Notes: generated by a model from the letters alone, not told the origin. 21,627 nt of DNA from an uncultured Clostridia bacterium (GCA_934247125.1 CAKQIZ010000024.1:1-21627); one strand, 5' to 3'. Positions 1-9,066 are shown, counted from the first letter of the stretch. Numbers and translations: made by a program.

Positions 1-11
1 GGTTAAAATGA

Positions 12-40
12 TTGACATACGACGCTATAACTAATATATT
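12..40 (+). promoter_or_regulatory. sigma-A-type promoter of the cobalamin operon
   Basis: TTGACA at 12-17 is a perfect -35 hexamer. TATATT at 35-40 is a good -10, and the spacer is exactly 17 bases in an A/T-rich setting. Transcription would start near 47, just before the riboswitch. No other convincing promoter was found before 12580, so this probably drives the whole operon. Confidence 0.8.
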
Positions 41-59
41 ATATTATGGAATTTAATAA

Positions 60-365
60 CACAGACTAGGACATTTTCGGAAGCCGGTGTGAATCCGGCA
101 CTGTGTCTCAGCAACCGTGATACCAGCGAAGGGATGAGGCGAGGGACGACTCGCCGGCAGGCCACTGGAGCGGGTCAGCATCATGAGCATTGTCAGACAG
201 ATCAGATCAGACATCGACGGGTCAGATCTGGCGGAGCGAACGATACTGAAATGCTTCGGGAAGGCGTCCTTGTAGGTGCTGCAGGTTTCTGCACGATATC
301 GTCTAAGCGAGATATCCTCAGAAACGCAGCGTGGGTTAAGTCGGGAGACCTGTCAGTCTGTTATC
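60..365 (+). promoter_or_regulatory. cobalamin (AdoCbl-type) riboswitch
   Basis: The conserved landmarks occur in the right order. They are the GGAAGCCGGTG..AATCCGGCaCTGT core at 79-103 (stem GCCGG 83-87 with CCGGC 95-99), GCCACTGG near 171, CGGGAAGGCG near 257-266, and the B12-box match AAGTCGGGAGACCTGTC at 338-354. The element spans about 300 nt, longer than the usual ~200 nt, because of extra sequence between the second and fourth landmarks. It sits between a strong promoter and an intrinsic terminator, so B12 binding most likely favours premature termination. An open frame at 89-382 lies across it but has no ribosome site and is not a gene. Confidence 0.9.
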
Positions 366-540
366 GGAGTCTTCTGAGGTGAGACCGGATAGTTGCGAAG
401 TGTCAGCAATGGCGGTACTGCGGGAATACGTATGCGTACGATGATGTATCATATCATGCAAAGGCGCAGGGATACGGTATGCAGAGTTTTCTGCTGTGTG
501 CATTTATGCTCATTGCCCGTTTTGCGTTGCGATTATTGAG

Positions 541-570
541 AAAAACACCCGGGAGCGGGTGTTTTTGAGT
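541..570 (+). terminator. intrinsic terminator in the riboswitch leader
   Basis: AAAAACACCC at 541-550 pairs with GGGTGTTTTT at 557-566 around a short GGGAGC loop and is followed by GAGTTTTT. It lies about 175 nt after the B12 box and 30 nt before the first start codon. That is the expected place for the expression platform of a transcription-terminating riboswitch. I did not identify the competing antiterminator helix with certainty. Confidence 0.8.
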
Positions 571-599
571 TTTTGGATGAGTCAAAGGAGGGCTGCGCG

Positions 600-905
600 A
601 TGAAGAAAAATCAGCGCCCGTGTACAGAGGCAGACAGCTTTACAGAAAACTATAAATTCATAAACCACAGAAAGTGCGAGTTTTTCCCATGCCATGAGAC
701 GTCGGACGAAGACGGGTTCAACTGCCTGTTCTGCTACTGTCCGCTCTATGCGCTGGGAGAAAAATGCGGAGGCGAATACGTGTATCTCGACAGCGGCATC
801 AAGGACTGCAGCAGGTGCCTCAGACCTCACAGGAGAGATTCGTATGATCAGATAGCTGCATATTTCAGAGATATTGCGGAGCTTGCACGTAAAGCAGATA
901 TCTGA
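600..905 (+). CDS. cysteine-rich small domain protein (probable metal-binding), 101 aa
   Basis: The start at 600 is chosen because AAAGGAGGG (584-592) lies seven bases upstream; an in-frame ATG at 573 sits before this site. The protein has a dense cysteine pattern in its middle (C-x4-C, then C-x2-C-x-C, then C-x2-C near the end) with nearby His residues, and a helical charged C-terminus. This matches the cysteine-rich small domain family (PF04071), a putative metal-binding domain. From general knowledge, members recur beside cobalamin uptake and salvage genes; their biochemical role is not established. Here it is the first gene after the cobalamin riboswitch and its terminator, which supports a role in corrinoid or cobalt handling. 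No signal peptide or membrane segment is visible, so it should be cytoplasmic. Family assignment is fairly sure; function is unknown. Confidence 0.8.
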   Translation: MKKNQRPCTEADSFTENYKFINHRKCEFFPCHETSDEDGFNCLFCYCPLYALGEKCGGEYVYLDSGIKDCSRCLRPHRRDSYDQIAAYFRDIAELARKADI

Positions 906-998
906 GACAGTTGTGACAAGGATAGTAATAAAATACGGTATATAAGGAATGTATCAGATATACCGGCAGGAACAGATCCGGGAGAAGAAGGAGGAAAA

Positions 999-2273
999 AT
1001 GGAAAACAGGAAACGGATGAAACTTTCCAACATCATCATGGTAGCACTGATTGTTGTGATCGCAGCATGTGCGGTCATGGCGGTGGGGCATCTCAAAGGG
1101 TGGTTCGGCGGAAGCGACAGCGACAGCGTCCTGATGACGGAGAAAATCAGAGGTGTAGCGAATATCGAGAGGAGCGGTGTAGGATACAGCCTTAAAGAGA
1201 ACGTGCCGCTCAAGAAAGATGATATCGTCGAGACAGAAACCGGATCGACAGTAACTGTAGCGGCAGGCCGCCATAATGCAGTATCAGTAAATGAAAGATC
1301 TGAGTTCGCGGTATCGGCGGAACAGAAAGACGATATAGCACTGGAGATGAAGCATGGAGAAATGTTTGCAGACAGCCCGGCGCCGGGCAAAAGCTTCAGT
1401 GTCACGATGGATAATAATACGATCTTTGCAGGAGAATCAGAGACAGGCAGTCAGGATGGTGCAGTATTTGCACTGTCAGCACAGACGGGGAGCTCATCAG
1501 TCAGCGTATTCAGTGGAGAGCTGAAAGTGGCCGTGGAAGATGGCACCGAGAAACGTGTCTCAAAAGGTCAGACGATGTCTATAGCGCATGACAGTGAAGG
1601 ACGGCTAAGTGCGGATGTCGGAGAACTCAAGATCGAGTCTATGGATGATTTCATTCTCGAGCAGGCGCTCGAATGCAGCAGCAAAGACGAGCTGTGCTTT
1701 ACAGCCGATGAGATAAACAAAGTCATAGAAACGCGCAGCGCTGAAAAAACAAAGGCTGCAGCAGCAGCCGAAAAGCAGTCGGGCATATCGGAACAGACCG
1801 GATCCAGCAGCACCGGAGGAAGCGCAGGATCAGGCGGAAGTAAATCAGCAGGCAGCAGTTCAGGCCGTGTAAAAAGCTGCACTATAGAGATAAGATGCGA
1901 TACGATACTGAACAATATGGGAAATCTGACTCCGGGTAAGAACAGCTATGTGCCGGCAAACGGCGTGATACTCGCCACGAGCCGTGTGGAGTTCGCTGAT
2001 GGAGAAACAGTCTTCGAAGTGCTGAAACGAGCATGCTCGTACGCAGGGATACAGCTCGAATACTCGTACACACCTATGTACGGCAGCTATTACATAGAAG
2101 GGATAAATAACCTTTACGAATTCGACTGCGGGGAACAGTCAGGCTGGATGTACAAGGTCAACGGCTGGTTCCCTAATTACGGATGCTCCAGCTATACGCT
2201 GAAAGACGGAGACACCATAGTATGGTGCTATACATGCAACGGACTGGGGGCTGATGTAGGTGGCGGCATGTAA
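999..2273 (+). CDS. membrane-anchored FecR-like/DUF4430 (transcobalamin-like) protein, 424 aa
   Basis: AAGGAGG at 988-994 fixes the start. A hydrophobic segment at residues 10-30 after a basic N-terminus is a signal anchor, so the rest is outside the cell. Residues about 48-215 resemble a FecR-type beta-sandwich (a run of VETETGSTVTVAAG type, then a repeated 'sets a value, then exports' pattern). Residues about 255-290 are a Ser/Gly/Ala-rich linker. Residues 294-424 are a DUF4430 domain with the core SGWMYKVNGWFPNYG (W383) and a C-terminal YTCNGLGADVGG. DUF4430 (PF14478) is related to the C-terminal beta-domain of transcobalamin and intrinsic factor. This copy contains seven cysteines, suggesting disulfides or metal/corrin ligation. 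Its place in a B12-riboswitch operon before an ECF importer points to extracellular corrinoid binding. The DUF4430 call is firm; FecR-like is moderate. Confidence 0.82.
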   Translation: MENRKRMKLSNIIMVALIVVIAACAVMAVGHLKGWFGGSDSDSVLMTEKIRGVANIERSGVGYSLKENVPLKKDDIVETETGSTVTVAAGRHNAVSVNERSEFAVSAEQKDDIALEMKHGEMFADSPAPGKSFSVTMDNNTIFAGESETGSQDGAVFALSAQTGSSSVSVFSGELKVAVEDGTEKRVSKGQTMSIAHDSEGRLSADVGELKIESMDDFILEQALECSSKDELCFTADEINKVIETRSAEKTKAAAAAEKQSGISEQTGSSSTGGSAGSGGSKSAGSSSGRVKSCTIEIRCDTILNNMGNLTPGKNSYVPANGVILATSRVEFADGETVFEVLKRACSYAGIQLEYSYTPMYGSYYIEGINNLYEFDCGEQSGWMYKVNGWFPNYGCSSYTLKDGDTIVWCYTCNGLGADVGGGM

Positions 2274-2343
2274 AGTGCACGCATCAGCAATATAGCACAT
2301 GTTCAGCCATGTCAAAAGCTACACAAAGAACAGGAGGAGAGAA

Positions 2344-5300
2344 ATGAACGTTAACGGGAAGGAATGCCGGAAAAGAGGTATCAGCATACTGCTGACGCTT
2401 ATCATGGTGCTGACGACTATGATGCCGGCCTGGGCATACGGTGCGGAAACTGCAGGAGTGTCTGCAGTGGAGCCGGCCTCACAGGAGTCTGCCGGGGAAG
2501 CGCAGGTGCTACCGGATGAACAGCAGCCGGGCGATGAAGAAGAAAATGCTCCGGCAGTTACTGACGAGTCAGGAAGCAGCACACAGAATGAGGAAAGCGG
2601 CAGCAGTGCGTCAGGAAGTACGGATGTTGAGAAAGCGCAGTATTTTGCAGTGATCAGCTCTGACAGGGCAGGAACAGAGAACAAAGACGATGCACCGTAC
2701 ATCGAAGCGGGGATTGTGAAACTGCAGGAAAACAGCTCTGTTCCAGTGAAAAAAGATAAGCTCGAAAAGCAGAGCGATGGAGTATACAAAGGGACGCAGG
2801 AACTCAATGACGGAAGCAGCGCAGGCTACAGCGATGGTAATTCATACGAAGTAGCCCTGAAAAACTATTACGGAGATGGCGGTTCAGCAAGAGACGGATA
2901 TCGTCTCGAAGGCATAGATATCAACGGCTATATGATAAAAATGTCCGAGATCGAAGCCGACAGAGATCACCACATACGGATAGCGAGAGGCAGCATTTCA
3001 GGGTATGACGGAGATGCAGATGCGTATGTGAACGGCGAAAACGGGAAGGACATAGGCCTTTCATTTGCCGGCAGCGGTGTGTTCAGCCGCGACCTGAAGG
3101 TGACGTTCATATTTTCAGATGACGCTGAGAAAGCTGACAATGCGGCAGCTCAGCAGGATGCTGTAAAAGCGGCGTCAAAGGCAGCGTCAAAAGCCGGTGC
3201 GGCAGGGGCGAAGGCAGCGTCATCGCATGAAAATCAGGTGCGCGTGATCGTCGAGAACACTACATATCCTAAGAGCGAGGGAGCTTTATGGGACGGAATG
3301 CTTGTAGACACATGGGTCGATCTCAATGAAGACTCGACGATGATGAGCTGTATAGTAGCAGCGCTCGATACTGTAGGCGCAAAGCAGACAGGTGCAGAAA
3401 GCAATTATCTCTCTGAAATAAACGGTCTTGGAGAATTCGACGGAGGGTCGATGTCAGGCTGGATGGGTACGCTGAACGACTGGTTCACAAATGAAGGCTT
3501 CGGGGCGTTCACTGTTGCAGCCGGAAAACTCAATGCCGGCGATGAGATACGGATAATGTACACCTGCGCTTATGGAGCAGATATCGGCGGTTCGTGGGGA
3601 AACAACGATAAGCGCGTGATTGCTGTAGAAGCAAGTGCAGGAACGATCTTACCGGAATTTGACAAAGACACTCATGAATATACGCTCACTCTTCCTGAGG
3701 GGACGAAGACCGTTACGATAAGACCGACTGCAGCAAATAAGAATTTCCAGGTTCGCACTTTTGCAGGAGACAAAGAATACAAGCGCAATGATGCTATCCC
3801 GGTAAGCGATGGCACAGAGATACTTGTAAAGTGCGGGGATCCGTCGTGGATTTCTATGAACAGCAGCAGCGACCCTGCGCAGGAATACACCCTGACGGTA
3901 AAAATCAAAGAACCCGTTACAGTCAAAGCAGATGCCACTGTTTCTTTCCAGCAGGCTAACACATACCTGATGACGCCGCAGACGCTCTCTGTAGACAGTA
4001 ATCTGGCAGAGCGATACGGTTATACGGATGCTGTCGATCCTGAAAAAAGCGTTTCGGCACTTGATGTGCTGGTGCGCCTGCATGAAGTTATGCTCGAAGA
4101 TGCATTTAATGCTGATACGAAAGACAGTATACTGGCAGTGAAAGACGGGACTATAAGCACGATAATGGGCGAGGAGACCACAGCGGTAGGCTTCGCCGTG
4201 AATGGAGCTTTTCCATACGATCCTGACAGCGAGTACAACAGCGCATACGGATATACGGGCTACAGGATAAACCAGGCGCCTGTATCAGATGGGGACAGCA
4301 TGGATGTCTTCTTCTATCAGGATCCATATTACATGGATTATTACACGTGGTTCGAGCAGGGCGGATCAAAGGTCAGCAGTCTGAGCGCGAAGCAGGGCGA
4401 ATCTATATCTCTCGATCTGCAGGGCGTGATGTACGCATACTGCGGCGCACTGAAGAAAGAAGATGCGATAAAACAGGGCGGGCTGGGATCTGTAGAAGAC
4501 GCACAGCTGACTGTAGTCGATGCGGCAACAGGTGAATCTCAAGATATCAGCGGTGCGGTCACAGATGAAGACGGACATGCAGAGATCTCCTTTGCAAAGG
4601 CCGGGACGTATTATGTATCAGCATATGGTACGAGTGAATATACGCCGATAACATCACCATGGCTCAAGGTCAGCGTGACAAGCAGTGCGCCGGTGCTGAA
4701 AGAAGGTGTGCCGGGAAACGCGGCAGCAAGTGTAAAGAAAGGGCAGGCGTACACGCTGGATCTGGATTCGATATTCGAAGATCCGCAGAATGACAAACTG
4801 ACTTATACGGTGTCTGTAGACGGAGCAGAAGCTGTCGCTGCTGAAAGCAGCTATTCTGTAACATTCGACAGTGCAGGCACACATAAACTGGTGTTCCGGG
4901 CCAGTGACGGACTTGTATCATCAGAAGATACATATACGGTGGAGCTCACGGTCGAAAAACCGGAAAAAGCAAGGCTGGAGTCTCTGATCATACATACGGG
5001 AACTTCGCCGTCAAATACCAGCGTGCTGGTGAAAAACAAAGGGGATAAATATACATCAGGGCAGGTATTTGACCCGGAAACATCAGAGTATGTGCTCGCG
5101 GCACAGACTGACAGTGTGAGCCAGCTGCGCTTCCGCGCAAAGGCCAGCGACAGCAGTGCGAAAGTCAAAGTGTATTACGGAGACGGAGAGTCTAAGGATA
5201 TAACATGGAAGAGCGGCAGCTCGAAGTTTGCGAACTGTATTAGCCCGGGAAAGAATACGATCACGATAAAGGTTGAGCCTGCAGCCGGCTCAGACAAGGA

Positions 5301-8130
5301 AGGAAGCGAGTACACATTTACAGTGGACTGTATGCCGACACTGACCGGTATCACGGCAGAGAGCAGCGGGACAGAACTGTATCTGGATAAACAGTTCTCG
5401 TCATCTGTGAGTGGATACACACTCACGATACCTGAAAAGGCAGAAACCGTTGATATGACGGCTGTACCGAAAAACCAGGGATATACGATCCTTTATAACG
5501 GGAAAGAATCACCAGCGGTAGATGTAAAGGGCAGAGAAAAGATAGAGATCACTGTTTCAGCAGGAAGCGGAGACGGCAGGCTGGAAAATACATATATACT
5601 TGATCTCAGGCGTGCAGCGAAGCTTGACTTCAAAGCAGATGTCACGCCGGATGACGCGATCGTCAAAGTCTACGACTCAGAGGGGGCAGAAGTAAAGGCG
5701 AATAAAGACGGAAGCTTCTCCGGAATGTTTGCGGAATACGAGTATACATATCTGATCACGAAGTACGGATATGTGGCTCAGAGCGGCAAGGTGCCTGCGG
5801 CCGGAGGCGTACTTAAGATAGCTCTCGAAAAGGCGGCAGATGACGGCCTTAAAGACGTATCATCAGACTGGAACAATTTCCGCGGCAGCGACAGCAACAT
5901 GGGTATCACGGATGTGATGACTCCTGTTTCGAAGGACGACACGACGCTTCTCTGGAATGCGAAGCTAGGTTCGGGATGGAACGCTGCGCCCAGCGTGCAG
6001 ATCATAGTAGATGATGCACTGATCGTGATGGCCGGAACGACGATATATAAGCTGGATCTAAAGACCGGAGAGACCTTGAAGACGGGAACTATGGCGGGCA
6101 GCCCGAGCTACGGATATACGCCTCCTGTATATGCGGAAGGTATGATATTCTGCCCTCTCGGCAGCGGCACGATACAGGCGTTCAATGCAGAGACACTCGA
6201 ATCACTGTGGATATACAGGGATCCGTTCAAGGGACAGGCACTCTCACCTATAACATATTCGAACGGATATATATATACAGGCTTCTGGAATTCAGAAGTA
6301 AAAGATGCGAATTATGTATGCATAAGTGTAACGGATGAAGATGTGACAAGGACTGATGAAGAAAAGCAGGCAACATGGAGACACCGCCAGTCAGGCGGAT
6401 ACTACTGGGCCGGTTCGGTCGCTGTCGGCAATCATGTCATAGTCGGCAATGATGACGGTGGAAGCGGTACTTCAGGAGATTCGGCGATCACATCATATGA
6501 CAGCCTGACCGGTGAGGTCGTCAGTGAACTTCAGCTCAAAGGTGCAGGAGACCAGAGGTCGTCTATCGCCTATGACAAAGAAAGCGGCAGAATCTACTTT
6601 ACAACAAAGGGCGGATATCTCTGCAGTGCAGCTGTCGATGCGAAAACAGGAAAGCTTTCATCGCTGAAGATGGTGAACTATAATGCTCAGTCTACAAGCA
6701 CACCTGTCGTTTACAAAGGAACTGTATATTTTGCAACAGGAAGCGGGATATCATCCAGCGGCTCATCAGGAAATTTTGTTGCAGCGGATGCAGGAACGCT
6801 GGAAATGAAGTATGCAGTGGGACTCAAAGGATATCCTCAGTGCTCGACGCTGTTGTCGACAGCATATGAAGATGAGGGGTACCTGTGCTTCTACTCGACA
6901 TACAATATGAATCCGGGCGGCATATCGCTGATAAAAGTGAAAAATGATGCAAAATCAGCCGACGATACAGAGCTGATAGAGCTGTACGATGCGGAAGGAT
7001 TCGAGCAGTATTGCATCAGCAGTATCATATGCGATAAAAACGGCACGCTGTACTATAAAAATGACTCGGGTAATGTATTCGCAGTGGGGCTGCCGGATTA
7101 CAAGACAGTGAGGAACCTGATAGACAGGATCGGAGAGGTCACGCTGGACAGCAGAACTGCGATCGATACGGCAAGAAAAGCTTATGATGCCCTGTCTGAT
7201 GAAAACAAAGACAAGGTAACGAACTACGACAAGCTTGTCGACGCGGAGAAAAAGCTCGCGCAGCTCGAAGCTGAGAAAAAGCGGGAAGATGAAAAGAAAA
7301 ACGAGAGCAGCAAAGGCGGAGAAGCCGGTGCATCAGGGACTACCAGGTCAGCCGGTTCGGTCACAAAGACTGCAGATGTCAAACTCAGCGGAGAACTGAC
7401 AGAAGCGGCAAAGACGGTGATCGAGAAAATAAAAGCATTGAACGGTTCAGATCTGCCTGAAAGAGCAGAACAGTTCACGGATGATCAGCTGATCAGTGTA
7501 GCAGATACGTACAAGGCATACAATGAGCTTTCCGAATCGGAGAAAAAGGCAGTAGAGGCAGATGACTCCTGGAAAACGTTCTCTAAGATCACAGCTAAGC
7601 TTGGCAGGATGTATCACTATGATAAAGAAAGCGGCATAGACGTCAGAGAGAACAAAGAAAAGGCACTGCCGTGGTACATAAAGCTCAGCATCACTGCTGC
7701 GGAACTGAGCAGCTCACAGGAAAAAGCCGTAAAAGATGTGATCGGTGAAGACAGTGAGATCTTTACAATGAATGATATCAGCTTTATCAATACACTTGAC
7801 GGCAGCGAATGGCATCCTGAAGATCTGATAAAGGTAAAAATGCCTTCTGCTGACATCGGAAGCTATAATAGTGCTATAATAGTGCATATCAGTGATGACG
7901 GTAAAGTGCAGCTGATCGAAGGCAGCACAGATGAGAAGGACGGCACTGTAAGCTTCGAGTCATCGGATTTCTCGCTTTACGGCATAGCTGGGTCGATGGA
8001 ATCTGTCGATTCACTGCTGGGAGCGCAGGCGGAAGCAGATGTGCTGATATGGATCATCATAGCGGCGGCAGCAGCGGCAGCGCTCGCAGCTGTTATCATT
8101 GCAAGAAAGCGTTCGAAGAAACAGGCATAG
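2344..8130 (+). CDS. giant surface protein with DUF4430, cadherin-like and PQQ-type beta-propeller domains, 1928 aa
   Basis: AGGAGG at 2332-2337 places the start at 2344; an in-frame ATG at 2299 precedes it. A Sec signal peptide ends near residue 31 (AWA|YG). In order I see: an acidic Ser/Glu/Pro linker (to ~100), an unassigned domain (~100-265), an Ala/Lys linker, DUF4430 (~298-419, with SGWMGTLNDWFTNEG and YTCAYGADIGG), a cadherin-like sandwich (~425-524), a degenerate DUF4430-like domain (~525-666), Ig/cadherin-like domains (~673-1093), a PEGA-like segment (~1095-1165), a PQQ-type beta-propeller (~1170-1586), a charged helical region with a YDALSDENKDKVTNYDKL motif, a second helical and beta region, then a transmembrane helix and basic tail. 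There is no LPxTG, so it is anchored in the membrane. It is probably a corrinoid-capture protein. Domain limits are estimates. Confidence 0.85.
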   Translation: MNVNGKECRKRGISILLTLIMVLTTMMPAWAYGAETAGVSAVEPASQESAGEAQVLPDEQQPGDEEENAPAVTDESGSSTQNEESGSSASGSTDVEKAQYFAVISSDRAGTENKDDAPYIEAGIVKLQENSSVPVKKDKLEKQSDGVYKGTQELNDGSSAGYSDGNSYEVALKNYYGDGGSARDGYRLEGIDINGYMIKMSEIEADRDHHIRIARGSISGYDGDADAYVNGENGKDIGLSFAGSGVFSRDLKVTFIFSDDAEKADNAAAQQDAVKAASKAASKAGAAGAKAASSHENQVRVIVENTTYPKSEGALWDGMLVDTWVDLNEDSTMMSCIVAALDTVGAKQTGAESNYLSEINGLGEFDGGSMSGWMGTLNDWFTNEGFGAFTVAAGKLNAGDEIRIMYTCAYGADIGGSWGNNDKRVIAVEASAGTILPEFDKDTHEYTLTLPEGTKTVTIRPTAANKNFQVRTFAGDKEYKRNDAIPVSDGTEILVKCGDPSWISMNSSSDPAQEYTLTVKIKEPVTVKADATVSFQQANTYLMTPQTLSVDSNLAERYGYTDAVDPEKSVSALDVLVRLHEVMLEDAFNADTKDSILAVKDGTISTIMGEETTAVGFAVNGAFPYDPDSEYNSAYGYTGYRINQAPVSDGDSMDVFFYQDPYYMDYYTWFEQGGSKVSSLSAKQGESISLDLQGVMYAYCGALKKEDAIKQGGLGSVEDAQLTVVDAATGESQDISGAVTDEDGHAEISFAKAGTYYVSAYGTSEYTPITSPWLKVSVTSSAPVLKEGVPGNAAASVKKGQAYTLDLDSIFEDPQNDKLTYTVSVDGAEAVAAESSYSVTFDSAGTHKLVFRASDGLVSSEDTYTVELTVEKPEKARLESLIIHTGTSPSNTSVLVKNKGDKYTSGQVFDPETSEYVLAAQTDSVSQLRFRAKASDSSAKVKVYYGDGESKDITWKSGSSKFANCISPGKNTITIKVEPAAGSDKEGSEYTFTVDCMPTLTGITAESSGTELYLDKQFSSSVSGYTLTIPEKAETVDMTAVPKNQGYTILYNGKESPAVDVKGREKIEITVSAGSGDGRLENTYILDLRRAAKLDFKADVTPDDAIVKVYDSEGAEVKANKDGSFSGMFAEYEYTYLITKYGYVAQSGKVPAAGGVLKIALEKAADDGLKDVSSDWNNFRGSDSNMGITDVMTPVSKDDTTLLWNAKLGSGWNAAPSVQIIVDDALIVMAGTTIYKLDLKTGETLKTGTMAGSPSYGYTPPVYAEGMIFCPLGSGTIQAFNAETLESLWIYRDPFKGQALSPITYSNGYIYTGFWNSEVKDANYVCISVTDEDVTRTDEEKQATWRHRQSGGYYWAGSVAVGNHVIVGNDDGGSGTSGDSAITSYDSLTGEVVSELQLKGAGDQRSSIAYDKESGRIYFTTKGGYLCSAAVDAKTGKLSSLKMVNYNAQSTSTPVVYKGTVYFATGSGISSSGSSGNFVAADAGTLEMKYAVGLKGYPQCSTLLSTAYEDEGYLCFYSTYNMNPGGISLIKVKNDAKSADDTELIELYDAEGFEQYCISSIICDKNGTLYYKNDSGNVFAVGLPDYKTVRNLIDRIGEVTLDSRTAIDTARKAYDALSDENKDKVTNYDKLVDAEKKLAQLEAEKKREDEKKNESSKGGEAGASGTTRSAGSVTKTADVKLSGELTEAAKTVIEKIKALNGSDLPERAEQFTDDQLISVADTYKAYNELSESEKKAVEADDSWKTFSKITAKLGRMYHYDKESGIDVRENKEKALPWYIKLSITAAELSSSQEKAVKDVIGEDSEIFTMNDISFINTLDGSEWHPEDLIKVKMPSADIGSYNSAIIVHISDDGKVQLIEGSTDEKDGTVSFESSDFSLYGIAGSMESVDSLLGAQAEADVLIWIIIAAAAAAALAAVIIARKRSKKQA

Positions 8131-8145
8131 CAGGTATTTTAAATA

Positions 8146-9066
8146 ATGGACAAATCAAGAGACCACAGAGACACATTTTCGACATACAGTCCGGTGATAA
8201 ACTTCACGTTTTTCATCGGGGCTGTGGTATTCGGGATGGTGCTGATCCATCCCGGGTTCCTGATGTGCTCTGTGGTTTCTGCTGTCATTTACTATGCTAT
8301 CTTAAAGGGCAGGCGTGCTCTAAAACTGCTGACCGGACTGATCCCGGTGTCCGCGGCGGTCACACTGATAAATCCTCTGCTCAATACACAGGGCGGTCAT
8401 GTACTGTTCACTTATATGGGAGGCAGACCGTACACTGCGGAGGCGCTGTTTTACGGAATGGCGCTTGCAGCGGTGTTTACTGCTGTGATGCTGTGGTTTT
8501 CGTGCTATAATGTCGTGATGACGAGCGATAAATTCATCCACATGTTCGGCAGACTGGCTCCGTCGGCGTCGCTGATCCTGACGATGGTCCTCAGGCTGGT
8601 GCCGGGATACAGACGAAGGCTGAGACAGATCTCGACAGCGAGGCGATGCATAGGTGTGACAGGCGGCTCGGCGCATAGCGCAGCGGGAAAAAGAGAACGG
8701 CTGGCAAACGGGATGGCAGAACTTTCGGCACTGACTTCATGGGCGTTCGAAAGCGGCATCGTGACGGCCGACAGCATGCGGGGCAGAGGCTGCGGCAGCG
8801 GCCGCAGAACGAACTTTTCGATATACAGGTTCGGGCTCAGAGACCGCATCATGCTCGCATGCATGGCGGCGCTCATGACAGTGACGGCATGCTGCTGCAT
8901 CGCAGGAGCGGCAGAAGTCACGTATACACCTGAACTTTACATAAAACCTGCGGGAGATCCGGTTTCAGCAGCGGGACTGATCTCGTACGGTATTTTTCTG
9001 ATGATCCCGGCGGGGGTGAACATTACGGAGGAGATAAAATGGCGCATTTTGAGATCAAGGATCTGA
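8146..9066 (+). CDS. ECF transporter T component (EcfT/CbiQ family), first copy, 306 aa
   Basis: This is the membrane coupling subunit of an energy-coupling-factor importer, linking the S component to the ATPases. It has several hydrophobic segments in the N-terminal half, a large basic cytoplasmic stretch (about residues 145-215), and a final hydrophobic part. The T-family signature is visible as STARRCIG and ADSMRGRG (R212-G213), corresponding to the two Ala-Arg-Gly coupling helices. It starts 15 bases after the surface protein with only a weak ribosome site, and its 3' end overlaps the ATPase gene by 28 bases, so translation is probably coupled. It shares FSxYxPxIN near the N-terminus and RTxFSIYRF near residue 225 with the T protein at 11662-12558, so the two are paralogues. 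It corresponds to CbrV in the CbrTUV naming of predicted cobalamin ECF systems. Confidence 0.85.
   Translation: MDKSRDHRDTFSTYSPVINFTFFIGAVVFGMVLIHPGFLMCSVVSAVIYYAILKGRRALKLLTGLIPVSAAVTLINPLLNTQGGHVLFTYMGGRPYTAEALFYGMALAAVFTAVMLWFSCYNVVMTSDKFIHMFGRLAPSASLILTMVLRLVPGYRRRLRQISTARRCIGVTGGSAHSAAGKRERLANGMAELSALTSWAFESGIVTADSMRGRGCGSGRRTNFSIYRFGLRDRIMLACMAALMTVTACCCIAGAAEVTYTPELYIKPAGDPVSAAGLISYGIFLMIPAGVNITEEIKWRILRSRI

Noticed and set aside
89..382. 97-codon open frame on the plus strand
   Set aside because: It lies across the conserved cobalamin riboswitch core and B12 box, has no ribosome site and no recognisable protein features.
911..944. Possible internal promoter before the FecR-like gene (TTGTGA and TATATA)
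   Set aside because: The spacing is about 22 bases and the -35 is weak; the gene is better explained by read-through from the riboswitch promoter.
2299..2343. Upstream in-frame start of the giant surface protein
   Set aside because: ATG 2344 has AGGAGG at the correct distance and gives a normal signal peptide; the upstream ATG has no ribosome site.
8040..8130. Possible sortase (LPxTG) anchor at the end of the giant surface protein
   Set aside because: The C-terminus has a membrane helix and basic tail but no LPxTG-like motif before it, so direct membrane anchoring is more likely.
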